A DNA stretch of 64,000 nucleotides from Xanthomonas translucens pv. cerealis (GTDB lineage Bacteria > Pseudomonadota > Gammaproteobacteria > Xanthomonadales > Xanthomonadaceae), in NCBI RefSeq assembly GCF_006838285.1, contig NZ_CP038228.1, forward strand, positions 2,108,001 to 2,172,000. Direction: 5' to 3'. Below, one piece after another: positions 1 through 7,838 of the stretch. Below the pieces are notes generated by a model. That model had not been told where the DNA came from and made no database searches. It worked only from the letters and a program-made list of their open reading frames with translations. How positions within the stretch are numbered: position 1 is the first letter of the stretch; each line of letters starts with the position of its first letter. A program made the translations under genes and the position numbers.

Positions 1-897
1 ACCTATCTAACGCAGAAGGATTTTGCAAAGTTCCAGAGCTATGCAGAGGCACTTTGTTTTTGGGATGAGGCCAAACTGGAAGGCATGGAGGTGGCCCACT
101 GGCACTTCCATCCTATCCGCTTCATCGATCATTTCAGGAGGTGCGGTTGGCTAAGCAAGCGAGAGGTCATACGTGCTACTCGCAAGACGGTCCCGGAAAA
201 GAATAAGAAGACCCAGGCCGTGACGGAGAACGGAGCCCTCACTTGGGAAGCGATGAAAAGTCGCCTGGAAACCGCTTCAGCCAAACGACCGGAAAACATT
301 CACATACCGATTCAGAAGATGTGCGCAAAGTACCTGATTACGACACCGTTACGCATCGCCCATCTCTGGGGGCAATTGGCTGCCGAAACCGGGAGGCTAG
401 AGCTAATGGTTGAGGGCGGTGCTGATTCCTATTTCGATAAGTATGAGCCGGATACACCTCAGGGAGATCGCTTGGGCAATACGACATCTGGTGACGGAAA
501 GAGATTCAAGGGAAGAGGTCTAATTCAGGTTACAGGAAGACCAAACTATACAAATTACGGCACGTATCGTGGAAGGAGTTTCCTCACAGATGAGACCAGC
601 GCCCACCTACTGACAGAGGCCTACAACACCTGTGATGCCTCGGGCTGGTACTGGGCAAGCAAACAGAGGATTAGTCTTTCAAATAAAAAATATTTGCCAT
701 TGGGCAAGCTTGGAATAAATTATTGGGCTGACAAAGGCGAAAAATACTTGGACCGAAAAGAGGTAACCAAATGCATCAACCCTGGATTAATGCATTTTGA
801 TGTCAGAAGTGCCTGCTTCGGCCACGCGTCCGATGTATTGAATGACAACAAGGATGTTTCTGCTGACTATGCCGCCATTATAGAGCCAAAAACATGA
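1..897 (+). CDS. C-terminal part of a T6SS-type peptidoglycan hydrolase effector with a GH19-like lysozyme/chitinase domain (5' end outside window)
   Basis: The reading frame is open from base 1, so the gene starts left of the window and the first in-frame ATG (85) is internal. The visible part begins with a linker containing FHPIRFI, also present as FHPIGLI in the effector at 4066-7107. A glycoside hydrolase 19-like domain follows: IAHLWGQLAAETGRLE fits the GH19 helix with the catalytic Glu, and KGRGLIQVTGRPNY is the typical substrate-cleft motif. The family cleaves chitin or the peptidoglycan glycan backbone; next to VgrG and a signal-peptide protein, an antibacterial muramidase role is inferred. 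Its stop overlaps the next start by 4 bp (ATGA), as in an effector-immunity pair. GC content is clearly lower than in the vgrG genes nearby, as for an acquired toxin tip. Confidence 0.8.
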   Translation, partial: TYLTQKDFAKFQSYAEALCFWDEAKLEGMEVAHWHFHPIRFIDHFRRCGWLSKREVIRATRKTVPEKNKKTQAVTENGALTWEAMKSRLETASAKRPENIHIPIQKMCAKYLITTPLRIAHLWGQLAAETGRLELMVEGGADSYFDKYEPDTPQGDRLGNTTSGDGKRFKGRGLIQVTGRPNYTNYGTYRGRSFLTDETSAHLLTEAYNTCDASGWYWASKQRISLSNKKYLPLGKLGINYWADKGEKYLDRKEVTKCINPGLMHFDVRSACFGHASDVLNDNKDVSADYAAIIEPKT

Positions 898-1487
898 AGA
901 AAATATTACTCTTAACTTGCCTTCTCTTTTTTCTGAACGGCCCCGCGCTCGCGCATAACAATGAAAGAGTAATAAATGCAAAATGTGGCCTCTCTTACTT
1001 AGTGCCATCAGGATTTAAAGAAATCAAGATCAGTGACGCCATTCTTGTTCCGGGGAAATGCGTATTGGCTTTCGACAGGCGGTACGCCCCCAAGTCTCCG
1101 TTTAAAGGTCCCTATCCAACTGATGAGATAAGGGCTTCGGTAGATTTTTTCATACAGGTAGACATTTTTAGCGTAGCAACAGCAATCAAAAAAAATGGAT
1201 TTTCGGCGGCTGATCAAAATGCAAATAGAGTTTGCAAAAAGCTTGATGGATTTGAACCGAATCTGGACATAAATTCCTCCAACTTCAAAAAATTGGATGG
1301 AGGTGACTTATATGAAATTACAATGATTGACCGAAAAAAGCCGGGGAAAGGGAAGAAAATATATTTGGCTGGAAATGATAAGCAGTCCTTGTCGTACACA
1401 ACTTGGTTCAAACCCGGCAGAGAAAGAGATGCTCTAGATCAGAAGAATCTTGACGCGCTATTCTCGTCCATCAAGTTTGATGATTGA
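894..1487 (+). CDS. Putative periplasmic immunity protein for the GH19-type effector
   Basis: A 197-aa protein with a clear Sec signal peptide (MKKILLLTCLLFFLNGPALA, likely cut after ALA), so the product is predicted to be periplasmic, where a cell-wall-cleaving toxin would act. It overlaps the effector stop by 4 bp and should be co-translated with it. I do not recognise a named domain. The mature part starts with a Cys-containing strand (NAKCGLSYLVPSGF) and ends with a segment (YLAGNDKQSLSYTTWF) that has a clear counterpart in the protein at 1560-2165, so the two are paralogues. The immunity role is inferred from position, signal peptide and duplication. The gene is AT-rich. Confidence 0.65.
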   Translation: MKKILLLTCLLFFLNGPALAHNNERVINAKCGLSYLVPSGFKEIKISDAILVPGKCVLAFDRRYAPKSPFKGPYPTDEIRASVDFFIQVDIFSVATAIKKNGFSAADQNANRVCKKLDGFEPNLDINSSNFKKLDGGDLYEITMIDRKKPGKGKKIYLAGNDKQSLSYTTWFKPGRERDALDQKNLDALFSSIKFDD

Positions 1488-1500
1488 TTTACTGCATAAT

Positions 1501-1563
1501 TGCATTGACGATGAAAAGTCGCCTCCCGCAGACTATATTGCCATTACGGAGCCATCGTCATGA
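1501..1563 (+). pseudogene. Remnant of the 3' end of a duplicated GH19-type effector gene
   Basis: Read in the frame that stops at 1561-1563, this short stretch encodes DEKSPPADYIAITEPSS-stop. The last residues of the effector ending at 897 are DNKDVSADYAAIIEPKT-stop; the two align without gaps. Both stops overlap the ATG of the following immunity gene in the same way (ATGA). The simplest reading is that an effector-immunity pair was duplicated, after which the second effector was deleted down to about 20 codons while its immunity gene was kept. Confidence 0.6.
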
Positions 1564-2165
1564 CACGAGCCTTATTGTTATCAATATCAGCAGTGCTTTT
1601 AATTCTAGCGCCGAGTTCGGAGGCTGCGCAGCAACAAAAAAAAATCACTGCATGCGGCATCACATACTCGGTTCCAGCCGGACTTGTGAATGTGGATATG
1701 CAAGCCTTAGATAGTGAGAGCGGGGAAAGATGCCTTCTAGCTTTTAAATGGTCCGGAAAAAAGATAAAATCATATAGCGGACCGCCACTCGATAGTGACT
1801 GGAAGGGCCTAGTCGATATTTTTATAGAAATTAAGAATCAGGACCTAGCAGCAACAGCAAAACAGGAGGGATTTAATTTAAATGAAGCCAGCAAAGACCA
1901 ACCCCGCTACTCCGATAAACAGGGGTTGTTCTTACTACACAAACTCGACCAAACCCAACTCAATAACGGCCGCATGTATAAAGCCATTTTAGATGCCAAA
2001 AATAAAACTCCCGTCATGATCAGAACCGGCCTTCAGGGAAAGGTTGTCTTTATGGCTGGAAACAATTCAAAATCAGCCTCTTATACTATTTGGATAAACA
2101 AAGAGGACAAGAGTCAGGAAAGGGCAAGTATTGAGAAGATCTTCTCGTCAATGAGTTTTAAGTAG
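1560..2165 (+). CDS. Second putative periplasmic immunity protein (paralogue of 894-1487)
   Basis: A 201-aa protein with a signal peptide ending near SSEA-AQ, so predicted periplasmic. It follows the same plan as the preceding protein: an early CGITYSVPAGL strand (CGLSYLVPSGF there), a central VDIFIEI segment (VDFFIQV there) and a final MAGNNSKSASYTIWI block (LAGNDKQSLSYTTWF there). The overall similarity is weak enough that the two may recognise different effector variants. The start overlaps the stop of an effector remnant (1501-1563), so this gene was once the partner of a second effector that is now gone. The immunity role is inferred, not shown. Confidence 0.6.
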   Translation: MTRALLLSISAVLLILAPSSEAAQQQKKITACGITYSVPAGLVNVDMQALDSESGERCLLAFKWSGKKIKSYSGPPLDSDWKGLVDIFIEIKNQDLAATAKQEGFNLNEASKDQPRYSDKQGLFLLHKLDQTQLNNGRMYKAILDAKNKTPVMIRTGLQGKVVFMAGNNSKSASYTIWINKEDKSQERASIEKIFSSMSFK

Positions 2166-2217
2166 TCGGCCATGCAGGATTCGTATGGCGTTATAGGTCA
2201 AACTTTATAGGCCAAAC

Positions 2218-4041
2218 TTGGAAGCTGCGGGGAACATTGGTAAAGGTCAGTCTGGCGGTGAACCACCGACACGGATTGATGGTGGGCGCGCAGCTTCACG
2301 GGCAGTCCCTACTACGACGGCCTGGCACAGCGAGCAAGTGCGCGCGGTCGCCGCGCAGGATCAGGCGCAGGCGCGGCTGGACGCGCTGCGCGTGCCGCAC
2401 ACGCTGCACGCCGGGGCCGGCAGCGCCCGCGTGCTGGCGGCCGGGGCGGCGTTCACCTTGCGCCAGCACGCCCAGCACGACGGCCAGCGGTTCGTTCCGG
2501 TGGCGATCGAGCACGTGGCGGTGAACAACCTGGGCCAAGGCATCGTCGCCCTGCTCGATGCGCCGGAGCTGGAGCACGGCAGCTACCGCAACCGCTTCCT
2601 GGCAGTGCCGGCGGCCACGCCGCTGCGCGCGCTGCCGCAGGACCGCCCGCGCATGCCCGGGCCGCAGAGCGCGCGCGTGGTCGGCGTGGCCGACGCGGCG
2701 CTGAGCCCGAGCCGCGACCACCAGGTGCGGATCCAGTTCCCGTGGCAGCGCGGCGACCAGCCCACTCCCGGCGGGTTGACCGACAGCGCCAGCACCGCGC
2801 CCGGCCACGCGCCGGGCGACCAGCGCGCCGGCACCTGGGTGCCGGTGGCCGAGTGGGTGGCCGGCCCCAACTGGGGCAGCCACTTCCTGCCGCGCATCGG
2901 CAGCGAAGTGCTGGTGGAGTTCCTGCACGGGGACATCGACCAGCCGCGCATCACCGGCCAGCTGTACAACGGCGAGGTCGCCCCCCCCTTCGGCGGCGGC
3001 CTGGACGAGAGCGCCAGCCACCCCGGCACGCTCAGCGGCCTGCACACCCAGTCCCACGACGGCAGCGGCACCCAGCAATGGCTGCTGGACGACACCCCCG
3101 GCCAGCTGCGCACGCGCCTGCACACCTCGCTGGCCGACACCCGGCTGGAACTGGGCTACCTGGTCCAGCACAGCGACACCGCCCGCGGCGCGCTGCGCGG
3201 CCAGGGCTTCGAACTGGCCTCCCAGGGCTGGGGCAACGTGCATGCCGCGCAAGGCCTGCTGCTGTCCAGCAGCGCCCGCGGCCAGGGCGCCTCGACCGCG
3301 CTGGACGTGGCCGAGGCGGTGGCCCAGTTGCAAGGCGCCGAACGCACCGCCCAGGCGCTGCACGACACCCTGACCCAGCAACAGGTGCCCGGCCTGGACG
3401 CCCATCCCAGCGTGACCCGGCTGCGCGAGGCGATCGACCCGCAGGCGCAGGGCAAGTACACCGCTGCGGTCGGCGGCCAGCCGGCGACCAAGCCGGCCGA
3501 CGGCGGCCGCGACGGCCAGGCGCCGGTGGAACGATTCGCCGAGGCGCGCCTGCTCGGCGAGTCGCCGGACCACATCGCCTGGACCACCCCGGCCAGCGCG
3601 GTGGCCTATGCCGGGCAGGCCCTGCAGTTGACCGTGCAGCACGATGCGCAGCTGAGCGCCGGGCAGACCCTGTCGGCGGTGTCCGGCCAGCACACCGCGC
3701 TGTTCGCCCAACGCGGGCCGATCAAGCTGATCGCCGCCGCCGGCCCGGTGAGCCTGCAGGCGCACACCGGCGCGCTGGAACTGCTGGCCGACCAGGCGGT
3801 GACCGTCACCGCCACCGACACCCGCATCGACGTGCTGGCGCAGCAGAAGATCGTGCTGCAGGCCGGGCAGACCCGCCTCACCCTGGAAGGCGGCGACATC
3901 ACCTTCGCCTGCCCGGGGCAGTTCACGGTCAAGGCCAGTCGGCATCCGTTCTTGGGTGGGGAGAGCGGCAATCCCCAATTCGCCTTGCCCGATGGGCTGA
4001 TGCATCTGGAGCCAGACCGCATGCTCGATTTTTCGGGCTGA
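2218..4041 (+). pseudogene. vgrG: VgrG spike protein lacking its N-terminal (gp27-like) part
   Basis: VgrG forms the T6SS trimeric spike. This copy has the end of the gp27-like region (from about 2320, AWHSEQVRAV), the gp5-like OB fold (GPNWGSHFLPRIGSEVLVEF, then LYNGEVAPPF) and the repetitive C-terminal beta-structure (DUF2345-like), ending FTVKASRHPFLGGE and a short unrelated tail. The roughly 300 N-terminal residues of the hub are missing. The only available starts are weak (TTG at 2218) and the first ~35 codons look unrelated, so a functional spike is unlikely. Bases 2633-3963 are a near-identical direct repeat of 7840-9170. I read it as a recombination scar in which only the 3' part of a vgrG came in with the downstream effector module. 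Confidence 0.75.
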
Positions 4042-4065
4042 TCCCTCTACAAGGAAGACATCTTC

Positions 4066-7000
4066 ATGGCAGATACCGAGCAGAAGAAACTGGCGCAGAT
4101 CAGCAAGCTGGTCTATCCGTTCCAGAAAAGCGCAGAAGCAGGCAAGGCCGGCGCCAAGCCGACCGACATCGACGATCCGCAGGTCTATTTCGATGCGCTG
4201 TCCAACGCGCAGGACGGGTTCTACCCCATCGGCGCCAATGGGCAATGGCACGGCGGCATCCATTTCGATACGCAAACCGGCAACACCCTGGCGCAGGAAG
4301 ACGGCATCCGCTGCATCGGCGATGGCGAGGTCGTCGCTTATCGCATCGACTCGAAATACCCGAACGTCGACTTCAGCGCCGGCAAGGCCACCTACTCGCG
4401 CGGCTTCGTGTTGGTCCGCCACTGCCTGGAGCTTCCGCCTGCGCCCAAGCAGACCGCGCAGCCTGCCCCTGCTGGACCGGGCGCGGCCAACACGGCACCG
4501 TCCACGCCACAGCCGGCAGCCCAGCCTGCGGCAACACCCGATCAGAAGGCGAAAGAGCCTTCGCTGATCTTCTACAGCGTCTATCTCCACCTGCTCGACT
4601 GGGCCGGCTACCAAGCCGATCCGAAGAAGCCGCGCCCGGCGTTCTGGAAGAGCGTGGCCTATGTGGTCGGCGACAAGGCCAAGGACCGCGACAGGGCCTC
4701 CAATCCTTCCATCCCGGAGGCAGGCGTAGGCCTTAACCTGCGCGACGCGCAGCATCAGAAGGTCGGCTATGCGCCACGCGGCGCCAAGCTGCGGCTGGGT
4801 GCCGAAAATCCCAACAAAAAGGGGTATTTCGTCATCTCCGAGGTCGTCAGCGGGCAGACCGTTCCTGCCGACGCAAAAGGACTGTATGCCTACAAAGCCG
4901 AGCTGACCGCCGCCGGCGCCGAGCCCGACCGCCAGGACGCGGTCTATGTGTTGCCAACCCCTGCCCCGATCAAAGCCGGCGACTTGATCGGCTATCTCGG
5001 TCACTACCAGCGCTTTGCCGATCTCGAGCCATTGGCGGCAACCGGCCCCGCGCAGAATGGCGTGCGGCCACTGGTCCAGTTGGACGTATTCACCGCAGAA
5101 GATCTCAAGACCTTCATCGCCAAGAGCCGTGAGCGGGCGAAGCTGCTGGATGCCAAGCAAAAGACGCTGCTCAAGATCGACGTGGGCGCCAAGCTTGTGC
5201 TGCCAAGCGAACCGGACCAGCAGATCGGCACCGAGGAGGCCGCCGCCGTGGTCCCCGGCGGCAAGGACGGAGCCTGGGTTCAGGTGCGCAAAGGCACTTT
5301 GCAGATCATGGACAAGGGCAGCCTGAGCGGCTTCAACAGCACCACCCACGCCTACGGCGGCGGCCAGATCCTGCATCGCGTGCTCGGTGCCAGCGATAGC
5401 GACAGCATCACCGAAGCGGCCTACAACGCGCTGAAGACCAAGGAAGAAAAAGACAAGTACCCGCGCCGCCAGGTACTCGTTCCCAGCGGCCCGCCGGTGT
5501 GGGTGCAAAAGGCGCTGATGGGCGCCGACACCAGCGTCGCCGGCCGCTCGCTCAAGGCGTGGAGCACGTTCCCGCTACAGGCCAGCCAGGCCAACGGACC
5601 GGAGGCGGGCTTCATCCGCGTCGCCGCGATCAAGAAACTGAAAAAGGTCGCGACCGAAGCGGACGGCACCCGCTGGTGGGAAGTGGATGTGGGCAAGATC
5701 GACGGCAACAGCGGCGTGGGCTGGGCCAGGGAGAAGGATCATGCCAAGGTCACCCTCTGCTCGCCGTGGGAGTGGCCGGGTTTCGAGTTCATCGAAGCCG
5801 ACGGCACTACGCCGGAAGCGCTGTACGCACGCCATGTGGTCGCCACCAAGCAAGCCAAGCCCGACGAGCAGGCCGCACTGGAAGCCAAAGCACAGGCGGC
5901 CACGGGCGGCCCGCTGTTCTCGCGCGTATGCGACGCCATCGACCTGGACGACGACCGTCATCTCACCCCCGCAGAACTGCGCAAGGCCCTGAAACAGCCC
6001 TGGTTGGCGGAGGCGATTTCCCGCCTGGTCTTCCACCACACCAGCGAATGGGGAACGCCGCGTGCGCAATGGAACGCGATCGACGGCGATATCCCCGAAT
6101 CGCGCAAGGCGGATTGGGACAAGGAAAAGAATCGGATTGAATCCCTGCAGTGGTGGAGCGACGTAAAAACCACTCCAGCTTTGCCGGGGGATGCCAAGGT
6201 TTATGCTTTCCATCCTATTGGGTTGATTGCGAACTTCCCTGGAAGTTCGGGCTGCGCCTGTGGCTGCTGCCTAGGCGAAATTTTCGCATCAGCTCGCTAT
6301 GGAAAGCAGTATGGCCCGGTATATTGGGGAAAGCTAAAATTAGCTGACTTCATGGGCTGGGATGCCTTAATTACTTCTGGCAGTGTAACCGCCACGGAAC
6401 GGGACATCTTGGTTGCGATGTCTGAAAATGAAGGGAATATGGACGCCATTCAATCCTACGATAGCGAAGTCCTTACCGCAGGCGCAATGCAGAAAACAGT
6501 TAACCCCCAGGGGGCGGGCGAATTACCCATACAAGTATACGAATTCCAACAGGAACATCCTGCTCTGTATCAGTCACTTTTTGCAGATTGTGGCTGGGAA
6601 GTAAAGGACGAAGGCGGCAAAAAGTATCTTTACTACGATGGCAAAACTGGCAGCGAGCTGAAGCAAATCTTACGAGAAGGCTTTGACCAGGCCGCTTTTG
6701 AGAGCAAGAAAAAAATCAGCTCAAAGCCGCTTGCCACAATTGCCAACGCAATTGTTACCGATGAGTACAAGGCAAAGCAGGCCAAGGACTTTGTTAAACG
6801 TCTTCGAACCGCCAATTCACTTGCTCCCGCTGGATATGCCACACACAAGATCAGCGACTACATTCGTTCAAACCTAGGTAAAGCAGTAGTTCTAGATCAC
6901 CATGTAAATCGACCTGGATATGTGGAGCGCGATTTTGGTGCTGCTCTAGACACCTTCTTCTCACGGAACCCGACAGTGTCACGCGACCCTGGAACCTGGG

Positions 7001-7107
7001 CGACCCAACATTCTAGTCACGAATCTTCAATACTGGATATTTACGGCAACTCACGTGTAATGACTGACGCGAGTGCGCGATATAGCAGCCTTAAGGCAAA
7101 ACTATGA
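4066..7107 (+). CDS. Large T6SS effector: M23-like module, EF-hand-like loop and C-terminal muramidase-like toxin domain
   Basis: A 1013-aa protein with a ribosome binding site (AAGGAAG) before the ATG. Residues about 40-200 resemble an M23/LytM peptidase fold: HGGIHFD at 62-68 supplies the first metal motif, but the second is only LHL around H175, so activity may be lost and the module structural. A proline/alanine linker interrupts it (~125-160). A segment near 300-350 (RPLVQLDVFT) is shared by T6SS cell-wall effectors. DLDDDRHLTPAEL (626-638) looks like a calcium-binding EF-hand loop. After FHPIGLI (~713) the GC content drops and a lysozyme-superfamily-like domain follows (SENEGNMDAIQSYD, candidate catalytic E789). 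The target is probably peptidoglycan. It sits after a vgrG fragment and overlaps its immunity candidate by 4 bp. The muramidase call is family-level inference. Confidence 0.75.
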   Translation: MADTEQKKLAQISKLVYPFQKSAEAGKAGAKPTDIDDPQVYFDALSNAQDGFYPIGANGQWHGGIHFDTQTGNTLAQEDGIRCIGDGEVVAYRIDSKYPNVDFSAGKATYSRGFVLVRHCLELPPAPKQTAQPAPAGPGAANTAPSTPQPAAQPAATPDQKAKEPSLIFYSVYLHLLDWAGYQADPKKPRPAFWKSVAYVVGDKAKDRDRASNPSIPEAGVGLNLRDAQHQKVGYAPRGAKLRLGAENPNKKGYFVISEVVSGQTVPADAKGLYAYKAELTAAGAEPDRQDAVYVLPTPAPIKAGDLIGYLGHYQRFADLEPLAATGPAQNGVRPLVQLDVFTAEDLKTFIAKSRERAKLLDAKQKTLLKIDVGAKLVLPSEPDQQIGTEEAAAVVPGGKDGAWVQVRKGTLQIMDKGSLSGFNSTTHAYGGGQILHRVLGASDSDSITEAAYNALKTKEEKDKYPRRQVLVPSGPPVWVQKALMGADTSVAGRSLKAWSTFPLQASQANGPEAGFIRVAAIKKLKKVATEADGTRWWEVDVGKIDGNSGVGWAREKDHAKVTLCSPWEWPGFEFIEADGTTPEALYARHVVATKQAKPDEQAALEAKAQAATGGPLFSRVCDAIDLDDDRHLTPAELRKALKQPWLAEAISRLVFHHTSEWGTPRAQWNAIDGDIPESRKADWDKEKNRIESLQWWSDVKTTPALPGDAKVYAFHPIGLIANFPGSSGCACGCCLGEIFASARYGKQYGPVYWGKLKLADFMGWDALITSGSVTATERDILVAMSENEGNMDAIQSYDSEVLTAGAMQKTVNPQGAGELPIQVYEFQQEHPALYQSLFADCGWEVKDEGGKKYLYYDGKTGSELKQILREGFDQAAFESKKKISSKPLATIANAIVTDEYKAKQAKDFVKRLRTANSLAPAGYATHKISDYIRSNLGKAVVLDHHVNRPGYVERDFGAALDTFFSRNPTVSRDPGTWATQHSSHESSILDIYGNSRVMTDASARYSSLKAKL

Positions 7108-7832
7108 AATATGTACTGACTTCTGTGTTCCTCATACTGTCCGCTTGCGAGGGTGGCAGTGCAACGACACAAGCCGATCCAAATCATGGTCACACCGCTG
7201 CATCACCGCCTGTGCACACGGAGCCTGCAGCCGCCCCCCGAGCCACGTCTCCCGACCTTAGCCCAGTAGTGCTGACCTACGGGGATCCCACCGCCGATGG
7301 CCGATTTGGGAGTGTAACCATCGTGCACGATGGGCAATCCATTAGGACCTTGCTAGGACAGGAGGACCAAGATGGAGCGTTTGAACGCGAGAAGTCGCCG
7401 CGTCTTTCTCCCAACCATCGATTCGTGTTCCTCAGCCAGATCGCATCAGCTGAGCTGGAGACCCCACAGGGCCCAATCACGCAAGAAGCCGCGTACTGCA
7501 ACCTAGTTGACACTCATAGCGGTTGCATCGTCGCGCGGGAGACTGGTGAATTCTGCGGCGGCAAATTCACCAGCGAAGGCCAGTGGGATAATCCCGTATA
7601 TCCGAACCTCGATCTCATGAAAGCGACCCCGAAAGCCGATGACTATGCGAAGGGAGTGCGCAAACCAGCGGACTCACCGGAAACGTCATTCAGTAATTTA
7701 CTAGCCTGTGACGAGGTCAATAACGGTAATGCCGACGCTTATCTGTCGATCCTAGATAAGCGCATCTTTAAACTTGATGCCTCCCAGATCAAAACCGTGC
7801 GAGACAAGCTAAACCACCTAAAAGCGCACTGA
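7104..7832 (+). CDS. Putative lipoprotein immunity protein for the 1013-aa effector
   Basis: A 242-aa protein with a lipoprotein signal peptide (MKYVLTSVFLILSAC, lipobox LSAC, lipidated Cys at residue 15). A low-complexity Ala/Pro/Thr/His tether follows, then a globular domain I do not recognise. It overlaps the effector stop by 4 bp and is followed within 10 bp by a vgrG fragment. The membrane-anchored periplasmic location matches a toxin acting on peptidoglycan. Immunity function is inferred from position and localisation only. Confidence 0.6.
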   Translation: MKYVLTSVFLILSACEGGSATTQADPNHGHTAASPPVHTEPAAAPRATSPDLSPVVLTYGDPTADGRFGSVTIVHDGQSIRTLLGQEDQDGAFEREKSPRLSPNHRFVFLSQIASAELETPQGPITQEAAYCNLVDTHSGCIVARETGEFCGGKFTSEGQWDNPVYPNLDLMKATPKADDYAKGVRKPADSPETSFSNLLACDEVNNGNADAYLSILDKRIFKLDASQIKTVRDKLNHLKAH

Positions 7833-7838
7833 TAAGAC

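Noticed and set aside
2296..5508. Very long open frames on the strand opposite the vgrG and effector genes (for example 1070 codons here)
   Set aside because: High-GC coding DNA leaves the antisense frames open. They are Arg/Gly/Leu-rich, have no start signals, and mirror real genes.
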